Part shown: piece after piece, positions 54,917 through 62,730 of the stretch
Position numbering within the stretch: position 1 is the stretch's first letter
How the letters are laid out: every line of letters begins with the position of its first letter
Source of the DNA: Calothrix sp. MO_167.B12
Lineage (GTDB): Bacteria; Cyanobacteriota; Cyanobacteriia; Cyanobacteriales; Nostocaceae
Reading direction: 5' to 3'
NCBI GenBank assembly: GCA_030066045.1
Contig: JASJCJ010000004.1
Location: 1 to 64,000, forward strand
Length of the DNA: 64,000 nt
The notes under the pieces: generated by a model
What the model saw: only the letters and a program-made list of their open reading frames with translations
What the model was told of the DNA's origin: nothing
Database searches by the model: none
Translations under genes and position numbers: made by a program

Positions 54917-56210
54917 ATTTCTCCTTATAATTCCATTCGTGTTTAACTACCAATAGTCCCCGTGATCTGTCAATAGCAATACCACTACCGTAGACATCCT
55001 GAGGAGCAATATCAAATTCTAAAATATTTTCAAGTTTAACTATCCACTCTATTCGCTCACGCACAAAACCAATGTCTAAAACATAACGACCGGAAGCTAG
55101 TGGTACTTCTTTAATTAAAAGCTCTACTAGACCATTGCTATGTAGAGTTTCTATGATGTAACCGCTAATGGGCATAGTACTTAGCCGAATTAGTTCTTGG
55201 CCATATATATCCTTAATTTGAATTACAAACCCAGGCGATAAGTACTTAATATTAGTACTATATTCCAAACGGATCAATAAGGGGTCTCCAGTTTGAGTGA
55301 CTTTGTTTAAACTCTTTGGATTGATAATTCCAATATTAGTAAATTTAAATCCACTTCTTTCAGAATGCTTATGAAATGCTTTCTGGTTAATTTTGTACCA
55401 ACTTTCCCCATAATCTAGATTACTTTCAGAAGATGAATAAGAAAAATATTTTTCAGTTACAGCAGAAGTTTCTCCTGATTCTATAATTGAGCCTTTATGA
55501 AACAAAAATGACTTTGAACAAAGTGAATTAATCGCAGCCATATTATGACTAACAAATAAGACTGTTCGCCCTTCTGTAGCAACATCCTTCATCTTCCCCA
55601 AACACTTCTTTTGAAATGCTGCATCCCCCACTGCTAAAACTTCATCCACAATCAATATCTCCGGTTCCAAATGCGCTGCTACCGCAAATGCCAACCGCAC
55701 ATACATCCCTGATGAATACCGCTTCACTGGCGTATCTAAAAACTTCTCTACCTCTGCAAATGCAACTATCTCATCAAACTTGCGTTTAATCTCCGCCTTA
55801 CTCATCCCCAAAATTGCACCATTAAGGAAGATATTCTCCCTTCCTGTCAACTCTGGATGAAACCCTGTACCCACTTCCAACAAACTGGCAACTCTTCCCT
55901 TAATATTGATGCGTCCTTGGGTAGGTTCAGTAATTCTACTGAGAATCTTCAATAGGGTTGATTTTCCAGCACCATTACGCCCAATTATCCCAACTCTGTC
56001 ACCCTGCTTAATCTCAAAAGATACATCCTTCAGTGCCCAAAACTCTTCTGAGGAATTTTGAATTTTAGATTTTCCATTTTGGAATGGTTTTAAAAATCCT
56101 TTAGCACCATTAGCAATTACATCCCGCAGTGATGTGTAGCGTTCCTGTTGCTGGTGTCCAATGATGTATTTTTTCCCTAAATTTTCAACGCGAATAACAG
56201 TGTCAGACAT
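54909..56210 (-). CDS. wzt: Wzt-like polysaccharide ABC transporter ATP-binding protein
   Basis: The 433-aa protein has an ATPase domain (about 5-250) with Walker A GIIGRNGAGKSTLL (Gly-rich loop at 77-85), signature RYSSGMYVRLAFA and Walker B EILIVDEVLAVGD. A C-terminal domain (about 265-430) matches the Wzt_C beta-sandwich that in E. coli O9a recognises the terminally modified glycan. A linker, KSKIQNSSEE at 48-57, is encoded by the AAAATCT/AAAATTC heptamer type. The membrane partner is at 58681, separated by the Uma2 island. Confidence 0.92.
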   Translation of the reverse strand: MSDTVIRVENLGKKYIIGHQQQERYTSLRDVIANGAKGFLKPFQNGKSKIQNSSEEFWALKDVSFEIKQGDRVGIIGRNGAGKSTLLKILSRITEPTQGRINIKGRVASLLEVGTGFHPELTGRENIFLNGAILGMSKAEIKRKFDEIVAFAEVEKFLDTPVKRYSSGMYVRLAFAVAAHLEPEILIVDEVLAVGDAAFQKKCLGKMKDVATEGRTVLFVSHNMAAINSLCSKSFLFHKGSIIESGETSAVTEKYFSYSSSESNLDYGESWYKINQKAFHKHSERSGFKFTNIGIINPKSLNKVTQTGDPLLIRLEYSTNIKYLSPGFVIQIKDIYGQELIRLSTMPISGYIIETLHSNGLVELLIKEVPLASGRYVLDIGFVRERIEWIVKLENILEFDIAPQDVYGSGIAIDRSRGLLVVKHEWNYKEKYV

Positions 56211-56326
56211 TATAAGATAATTCGTAATTAGTAATTTTTAAGAGTGATTTATAACCCTGTAATTAATTAAGTTAGGCAATAAATATAAATTTGATCAGAG
56301 CAAAAGGAATAATTAGGTTGTGAAAT

Positions 56327-56601
56327 TTACCATAACCTTTGAATTGGATAACCATCAAAGGCAGAATAAATACTCACTATGGGTAATTGTTCAACAATAG
56401 TTTGAGCAATCAAAAGTCAGTCAAAAGGATCGCGGTGATGATTGGGGAAATTGGTTAAACCCCAAATATGAGTTAACTCAATAGGTAAAAGTTGTAGGGC
56501 ATTTACACGCTGTTGATTTTCTATCAAACTAGGGAGAGATAAATTTAAGTTCAACTTACCTAGTTGCAGTTTAATTTGCATTTCCCATTCGGAGTTTATT
56601 C
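56327..56601 (-). pseudogene. PIN-domain (VapC-like) toxin pseudogene
   Basis: Translating the minus strand gives SEWEMQIKLQLGKLNLNLS, LPIELTHIWGLTNFPNHHRD, PFD, stop, LLIAQTIVEQLP, then YSAFDGYPIQRLW. This is the C-terminal two thirds of a VapC-type PIN protein, with a TGA at 56417-56419 where PFDRLLIAQ is expected. The N-terminal third is missing: a stop lies just upstream of SEWEM. No antitoxin gene remains. Confidence 0.7.
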
Positions 56602-56680
56602 AGACTATAAATTTTTCTCCCAGTTTGATTAATTTAATTTTAGGTGATTTCAATTGATTATGTTATTTTAGCTATTTCAT

Positions 56681-57160
56681 TTACCCGATAATACTGCTCA
56701 TGATTGCTCCAGCCAATGGATTGCCAAAATTGCTATGCCTGAATAACCAGTTCATCAGCATCGGCTCGATCTGAAACTCCTCTACTGAAACCTTGCCTTC
56801 AATAAACAGTAACACCAGATTAGTCTGTAACTCAATCTGGTTACCTTCAGAGTCAGAGAGAGTAACTTCACAGTATTCGGTTGGATATTGACTAATGTCG
56901 TCTCCAGAGGAGATAAAATAATAATCAACTGCTCTTATTTTTCCTGTGATATCCTTCAACTTTTGAAAGAAATTTGCAATGTTTTTCTTGAAAATTTCTG
57001 GTTTGATAGTCCCACTAAAATAATCATTATTTACAGCGACATTAAACAAATCTAGATTGAGTCTTTCATCGAGAATTTTTTCCCATTGCTGTCTGGTTAG
57101 TGATTTTTTTGTGCGAGCGTTGAAATCCTGAACTACGCCTAGTGCATAATAAGTACCCAT
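56681..57160 (-). CDS. Hypothetical protein, 159 aa
   Basis: I do not recognise this protein. It has no signal peptide. The N-terminal half is helical and polar (NARTKKSLTRQQWEKILDER), and the C-terminal half ends in a hydrophobic piece (FGNPLAGAIMSSIIG) that might be a short membrane-inserting tail. It lies in the island between the Wzt and Wzm genes, among mobile-looking genes (two Uma2 genes, a PIN relic), so an accessory or immunity-like role is possible but unproven. Confidence 0.5.
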   Translation of the reverse strand: MGTYYALGVVQDFNARTKKSLTRQQWEKILDERLNLDLFNVAVNNDYFSGTIKPEIFKKNIANFFQKLKDITGKIRAVDYYFISSGDDISQYPTEYCEVTLSDSEGNQIELQTNLVLLFIEGKVSVEEFQIEPMLMNWLFRHSNFGNPLAGAIMSSIIG

Positions 57161-57215
57161 GACAGAACTCCAGATAGTGTTAGCACATTATCCTTCATGT
57201 AAGTAGGTTGGTAAA

Positions 57216-57800
57216 ATGGTTCAGTCACTAGAAATGCTGCCTTTTGTTCTTAACTTAGATACTGTCAATCTCACAGATGAGCAATTTTGGCATCTGTGTC
57301 AGGCAAATCGAGATGTTCCATTAGAACGTAGTGCTAAGGGAGAGTTAATAATTATGCCCCCAGTAGGAGGAACAAGCGGAAGCCAAGAGGCAGATTTAAT
57401 TGGTTTCGTATGGTTATGGAATCAGCAAATTGGTTTAGGCAAAGTTTTTAGTTCCTCCACAATTTTCAAACTTCCTAGGGGTGGTGATAGATCCCCTGAT
57501 GCTGCTTGGATAAAATTAGACCGATGGGAAGCACTCACCCCAGAGGAGCAAGAAAAATTCCCGCCCATTTGTCCCGATTTTGTGATTGAGTTAAGGTCAC
57601 GCACGGATGGATTAAAACCTCTACGAGAGAAGATGCAGGAATATCTCAACAGTGGGTTGCGTTTGGGTTGGTTAATTAATCCCCAAGATGAGCAGGTGGA
57701 AATATATCGTTTTAATCAACAGGTGGAGATTGTTTCATTTCCAGTCACTTTATCTGGGGAAGATGTGTTACCTGGATTTGTATTAAATTTACCCATCTAA
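57216..57800 (+). CDS. Uma2-family protein
   Basis: The 194-aa protein has the Uma2 core: PRGGDRSPDAAWIKLDRWEA and FPPICPDFVIELRSRTDGLK, with the PD-(D/E)XK-like residues. The start LNLDTVNLTDEQFWHLCQAN is also typical. It is the only plus-strand gene in the island, opposite to all surrounding genes. The function of the family is unknown. Confidence 0.9.
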   Translation: MVQSLEMLPFVLNLDTVNLTDEQFWHLCQANRDVPLERSAKGELIIMPPVGGTSGSQEADLIGFVWLWNQQIGLGKVFSSSTIFKLPRGGDRSPDAAWIKLDRWEALTPEEQEKFPPICPDFVIELRSRTDGLKPLREKMQEYLNSGLRLGWLINPQDEQVEIYRFNQQVEIVSFPVTLSGEDVLPGFVLNLPI

Positions 57801-57860
57801 ATAATAGAATTTTAGATTTTAGATTTTAGACTGGCAAGAATCAGTAATCAGCCTGCCAAA

Positions 57861-58637
57861 TTACATCTCATCTGGATTGATACCCATAGCTCTCAACCTT
57901 TCTGCTAATCTTTCTGCTCTTTGACTCTCCTGTTCTGCTCGTTGGTGTTCTTGTTCTGCCCTTTGACTCTCCTGTTCTGCCCGTTCTTCAGAAGTGGGAA
58001 TCCAATTACCTGTAGCAGCATACCACCGTAGCCATAAACCTTCTGTTTGCTGATAGTTTCCTTGCCAAACCCCTAACCCCAATTCCATTTCTTCAAACCA
58101 AAACTTCTGTTCTGGTAGTTCTACTGCTTGATATTGGGTTGCTACTAACTGGAATACCCGCAACTGATTCTCATAGCGGTCAAATACGATATAATAGGGG
58201 ATTCGCAAATTCTGTTCGTATACTTGCCATTTTGTGGGTGGCTTGTTGGCATCCGGAGGGGTTTGTCCCAAATCTTCTGTTTCTGTACCTGGTGAAAGTA
58301 ATTCAACCACTAAAAATGGTGCCATTCCCTCCTGCCAAACAACATAACTCAACCGCATATCTTGTTGCTGTTGAGCGCGAGATACACCCAGTACTAAAAA
58401 CCAATCTGGTCTTTTGTACCACAACCGATGACGAGGATCATAGTACAAATTTAAATCTGTACCAATGAACATCTCCTCTGTTGGGTAGTTGGGGGGTTGG
58501 CAGGTTTCCCGCAATAATTGGGGTTGAAAGTCGTGGAATTCGTCTGGCAAACCAGGCTCCTGTGGATCTTCACTAGGAAGATCGTACATGGTCGGTAGGA
58601 CTTCGCTGGGAGGACGGGGCGGATTAGTCTGATACAT
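57861..58637 (-). CDS. Uma2-family protein with coiled-coil tail
   Basis: The 258-aa protein begins MYQTNPPRPPSEVLPTMYDL. Its core has RPDWFLVLGVSRAQQQQDMR and MAPFLVVELLSPGTETEDLG, and the C-terminus has heptad-like EQESQRAEQEHQRAEQESQR repeats, parallel to the Uma2 gene at 27428. It converges with the other Uma2 gene, leaving a 60-base gap. Confidence 0.9.
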   Translation of the reverse strand: MYQTNPPRPPSEVLPTMYDLPSEDPQEPGLPDEFHDFQPQLLRETCQPPNYPTEEMFIGTDLNLYYDPRHRLWYKRPDWFLVLGVSRAQQQQDMRLSYVVWQEGMAPFLVVELLSPGTETEDLGQTPPDANKPPTKWQVYEQNLRIPYYIVFDRYENQLRVFQLVATQYQAVELPEQKFWFEEMELGLGVWQGNYQQTEGLWLRWYAATGNWIPTSEERAEQESQRAEQEHQRAEQESQRAERLAERLRAMGINPDEM

Positions 58638-58680
58638 GATACAGATGGATTGGGCAACTAACTTTAGATTAGCAACTCTA

Positions 58681-59523
58681 CTAAATCACATCTGCAAATG
58701 TCCTCTCCATTTTGCGGAAATACCAAATCCCACTCACCAACAATAGGAATACAAATCCTAAAGAGAGAAGGAAGCCTGGTAAATATAAATGAGACTCTCC
58801 TCCTAAAATCGCCCACCGGAAACCATCAATTACCCCTACCATGGGATTTAAGGAGTAGATAAATCGCCATTGTTCGGGGACAATGCTACTACTAAACCCC
58901 ACAGGGGAGATATACAAGCCAAATTGAACGATGAATGGGACAATATAGCGGAAATCTCTGTATTGCACATTCAAAGAAGCCAACCATAACCCTGCACCCA
59001 TTGAAGCCGCAAAGGCAACAGCTATAAATAAAGGTAAAGTCAAAATCCGCCAACTGGGAACAAAATTAAACCAAGCCATTAAACCTAGTAAAATTATCCC
59101 CGATACCATAAAGTCTACGAAACTGACTACCACCGCACTCGTAGGTACCACCAGCCGAGGGAAATACACCTTCGAGAGCAGGTTAGCATTGGTAATTAGA
59201 CTGTTACTACACTCAGAAAGAGAGTTAGCAAAGAACTGCCAAGGTAGCATGGCTGAAAATACTAGAATTGGGTAAGGCGCGCCCTCAGAAGGTAACTTGG
59301 CTAAATTACCAAACACAATGGTAAAAACTACCATTGTCAAGAAGGGACGAATTAAAGCCCAAGCAATGCCAATGACTGTCTGCTTGTACCTGACTAAAAT
59401 ATCGCGCCATGCTAGAAAATAAAATAATTCTCGATAACGCCATAAATCCTGCCAGTACTGTTTTTCAGTTCGTCCGGCTTCAATGACTAATTCATGCTGG
59501 GAGGTTGTGTCCTGAATATTCAT
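58681..59523 (-). CDS. wzm: Wzm-like polysaccharide ABC transporter permease
   Basis: The 280-aa protein has six predicted membrane helices (TVIGIAWALIRPFLTMVVFT, LVFSAMLPWQFFANSLSECS, VVVSFVDFMVSGIILLGLMA and others). It carries the ABC-2 motif around VQYRDFRYIVPFIVQFGLYI. It is the membrane partner of the Wzt ATPase. ATG 59523 was preferred to the TTG just before it. The Uma2 island sits between it and Wzt, which is unusual, since the two are normally neighbours. Confidence 0.92.
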   Translation of the reverse strand: MNIQDTTSQHELVIEAGRTEKQYWQDLWRYRELFYFLAWRDILVRYKQTVIGIAWALIRPFLTMVVFTIVFGNLAKLPSEGAPYPILVFSAMLPWQFFANSLSECSNSLITNANLLSKVYFPRLVVPTSAVVVSFVDFMVSGIILLGLMAWFNFVPSWRILTLPLFIAVAFAASMGAGLWLASLNVQYRDFRYIVPFIVQFGLYISPVGFSSSIVPEQWRFIYSLNPMVGVIDGFRWAILGGESHLYLPGFLLSLGFVFLLLVSGIWYFRKMERTFADVI

Positions 59524-59531
59524 CAATTGAT

Positions 59532-59978
59532 TTAGCCCACAAATCTAAAATCTTTCACACCTTGAAAACCTACCATCTTCGCTTGTCGCCGGGTGAACTC
59601 TCCCACGGAAGGATTTCCTTGAGCATTAATTACCCCCATTGCTTGTTGCCAAAGCTCTGGGGGTGCTAAGGATAGATCGTAGTTTGTGCGATCGCGTTTT
59701 CGCACGTGATACCATTTTTTCTCTTGGCATTGTTCGCACCAAAAAGCCTCCAACCATTCACCTTCTAAAGGTACTGCGGTTTTGGAGGCGACTAATATTA
59801 ATGCATTTCTTCTACGTATACCTCGCTGTTGTAATTGCCCTGGGTTATCGGCAAACAAGTTATACTTTTGACTTACACTATCCAAATGGCAACCATGTAC
59901 CGGACAATATATAGACCGTCTTTTAGAGCGTTTCCGATTTCGGTCACACCTTCTCTGCACTCCGGCCTCCTTTGCCAT
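59532..59978 (-). CDS. Conserved hypothetical protein with zinc-ribbon-like cysteines
   Basis: The 148-aa basic protein has a cluster of arginine and lysine near the N-terminus (RRCDRNRKRSKRRSIYCPVH) and cysteine pairs in YCPVHGCHL and EAFWCEQCQEKKWYHV that could bind zinc. It might bind nucleic acid. It is a conserved cyanobacterial orphan in my experience, but no function is known to me. It is followed by wzm after only 8 bases, so it may be in the same transcript. Confidence 0.65.
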   Translation of the reverse strand: MAKEAGVQRRCDRNRKRSKRRSIYCPVHGCHLDSVSQKYNLFADNPGQLQQRGIRRRNALILVASKTAVPLEGEWLEAFWCEQCQEKKWYHVRKRDRTNYDLSLAPPELWQQAMGVINAQGNPSVGEFTRRQAKMVGFQGVKDFRFVG

Positions 59979-60168
59979 AATTAAAATCCCATTGACTTTT
60001 AGAAGGTTGCGTTGGAGGGACTGAGATCGAATTGACCATCGAAGCCCATCTCCTAGAAATTAATAGTGAGTTATTCAATTGAATTAAGTTGTCATCTGAA
60101 TTTACTACCCTCATGAGATGAATTCAATCAGTAGTTCCACTGAAATAATACCGATGACTCCCTAAGCC

Positions 60169-61479
60169 CTAAGAAATAGCTTGTTGTAATACTTGGGCGT
60201 ATTGTTTGGCTATAACTTGAGGAGTAAAATTTGACTGCAAATACTCACGTCCGGCTTTACCCATACGCTCTGCTAATTGGCGATCGCTATTTAGGGATAG
60301 GATAAATTGAGCTAAACCATAACCATCTCCATTTTCAACACTGTCGCCACACTTAGCAGTTGCAACCAACTGTTTGAGATATGAATGGCGCGGACAAATA
60401 ACTGCTAGAGGTCGTCCAGCTGCTAAAGCTCCGTAAAGCTTACTAGGAGCCACTAGACTTTCCATACCTGCATCTACACTGACTAAAGATACATCACAAG
60501 CTGTCAGCGAATAAGGCAGCACTTCTTTGTCTTGATAAGGTAAAAATAAGAAATTTTTATCTAATCCTAAAAGATTCACTTTTTGGATTAATTGTTTACG
60601 TTTTGCCCCACCACCAATACAGAGGAACTGAATCGGCTCATCTTTGAGGTAAGTTGCAGCCTCTAAAATGGTATCAATATCATGACACCGACCCATGTTG
60701 CCAGAATATAAGACAGTAAATTTATCTACTAAATTATGCTCCCTGGCAAACCAGTTTTTATGCTTACTAATGGGTACAATTTTTTCTGGATCTGCCCAAC
60801 TATGAATGACGGAAATTTTATGAGCTACCTGGGGACAAATCTTGAGAATCCTTTCTTTCATGGCTGGGCTGAGAACCACAATTCCCTTAGATTTACGCCA
60901 AATAGCTTGATTCAATCTTTGCCACAATCTAGCAATCCAATGATTTTGGGAAATGACTCCTAAGTCGATCGCAATGTCTGGATATAAATCGTAAACCAGA
61001 CAAACATAAGAAACCCCAAATAGAAGATGAGCAATGTAGCCAAGTAGAGGTAAGAATGGAGGGGCTGTAGTCAATAAGAGTACATTGCGATTACGACATG
61101 AAAAAATTATATGCAGTGTCGCACGAAGCAAAAATATAATTCCATTTAAAGCCTTAGTGCGAATGCGATTTGACCATAGCTGGGTAGTACGCGATCGCCT
61201 GATGTTTACCCGACCGATCTTTTCTTTACATGGCGCGTCCTGGCTCTGAAAAGCATAGCCTGGTTGACCAGTAAAAACTTGGACATCTACACCTTGCTTT
61301 CCTAAATGCCTGGCTAACTCTTCAATCAATTGTCCCGTAGCAGCATAGTCTGGAGGGAAAAATTGAGTAACTACGGTTAATTTAATTGCCTGGTTAGCTC
61401 TAATTAACTCCTGATTTATAAATTCTAATGTTTTCGAGTTAGGATGAAAAGAATCTTGAATAACTTCACTTATGGTCAT
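60169..61479 (-). CDS. Family 4 glycosyltransferase (WcaI-like)
   Basis: The 436-aa protein has LTVVTQFFPPDYAATGQLIE and LARHLGKQGVDVQVFTGQPG, the WcaI-like N-terminus. It carries FTVLYSGNMGRCHDIDTIL and the sugar-nucleotide site SLVAPSKLYGALAAGRPLAV near the C-terminus. A hydrophobic stretch (LLFGVSYVCLVYDLYPDIAI) may anchor it to the membrane. It is the first gene of the minus-strand locus, facing a long AT-rich gap. Confidence 0.9.
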   Translation of the reverse strand: MTISEVIQDSFHPNSKTLEFINQELIRANQAIKLTVVTQFFPPDYAATGQLIEELARHLGKQGVDVQVFTGQPGYAFQSQDAPCKEKIGRVNIRRSRTTQLWSNRIRTKALNGIIFLLRATLHIIFSCRNRNVLLLTTAPPFLPLLGYIAHLLFGVSYVCLVYDLYPDIAIDLGVISQNHWIARLWQRLNQAIWRKSKGIVVLSPAMKERILKICPQVAHKISVIHSWADPEKIVPISKHKNWFAREHNLVDKFTVLYSGNMGRCHDIDTILEAATYLKDEPIQFLCIGGGAKRKQLIQKVNLLGLDKNFLFLPYQDKEVLPYSLTACDVSLVSVDAGMESLVAPSKLYGALAAGRPLAVICPRHSYLKQLVATAKCGDSVENGDGYGLAQFILSLNSDRQLAERMGKAGREYLQSNFTPQVIAKQYAQVLQQAIS

Positions 61480-62730
61480 TGTAGCTACTTTTTAAATACT
61501 ACTTAATGCAACTTTTATGCAGCATTGAAATTGAATGAATATTTGATTAATAGATGTTCACCATATTCTATGAAAATGCTCGTAAAAAACCTATAAAATA
61601 AATATCATGTCTAATTATAGGTATCTTTTTATGACAAAAAAATTAGTCTCATACTTGAAAAAACAGTATATTTTGCATTTCCTTTAGTCATAATAAAAAC
61701 AGTTATTTAGATGATTTTCATCGGTGAATATACTTGATTTTAATCTTGTGTATTCAATTACAAGATTTCCCTGTAAATATACTTATTTTGTTTTTTATCC
61801 ATGCAATTAAAATAATCATTGAAGGATTCTCCGTCAAGGAATAATCTAGATGACATGCAAAGTTTATGCTGGAGATATAGGTTTCAGTCTTCAGTATATT
61901 TACTAATTTTGTATTTAATACATTTGAAATCAGTGATTTGAGTTAAATAAATCAAAAGCTAAAGACCTGACCAAATTTTATATCAATATTTACTCTGTTT
62001 CATGTACTTATAATTCAGGTTGATTTTACTTCTGAAGAGATGAAGGCAGTACGTAGCGAATTGTCTATAAATGAAAAGTAATATAGGATGTACTTGGCAT
62101 TAGCACAACTAGGTATGAGTCTATTGATTGTATATATGATTTAATGCGATCGCGTCCTCTGCGAATGAGCAAAAATTTTCTCTGGCTGAAGTATTATTTA
62201 ACCTGATGAGACATGAGTGACCGTGAATGATTTACATCTGCCAAATATAGAAGAGATGAATCATAGAAAAATCACTATTTCCCTTGACAAATAGACATTT
62301 ATCGAAGCAAACTTGATATCGTACATTAGCCTTGTCTATAATGAAGGTTATTGAATGCCCCGAACAAGATTTTAGAGAAATTACGCAGAAATTATGAGTT
62401 TTCCCAGTGGAAACTGTGCAAAATATCGATCTCAAAATATTTATCTATTTATTTATTACAAAGCTTAATCATAGCAATATAGGGAATTGTTGGACTGCAT
62501 TAGTTTTGTGTTTTGAAACTCAATATCCTGGTTCAATTAGTCCGATCCAGAAACTAACCTATAAATCTAGATGGGTAGCATGAGTGTAAAAACTAGAGAG
62601 AACTAGCAACTTTAGCTTTTAAAGCTCCTTCTACAATCTATCTTTGTACATTCCCACCTGCCTACAGTGAGTGCATCGACCAATAGCCGCATTTATTGTG
62701 TCAATTATCAAGTACAAGCATTAAGCAATA
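61480..62730. other. 1.25-kb AT-rich gap between divergent polysaccharide genes
   Basis: No convincing gene is seen; short open frames have no family features. The gap separates the divergent glycosyltransferase and Wzc-like genes, so it must contain promoters for both arms. A HIP1 octamer is at 62145-62152. I see no riboswitch or clear terminator. A long untranslated leader, regulatory RNA or decayed gene is possible. Confidence 0.5.

Noticed and set aside
62232-62435. Minus-strand frame in the long AT-rich gap
   Set aside because: No family features, no start signal, and AT-rich random composition.
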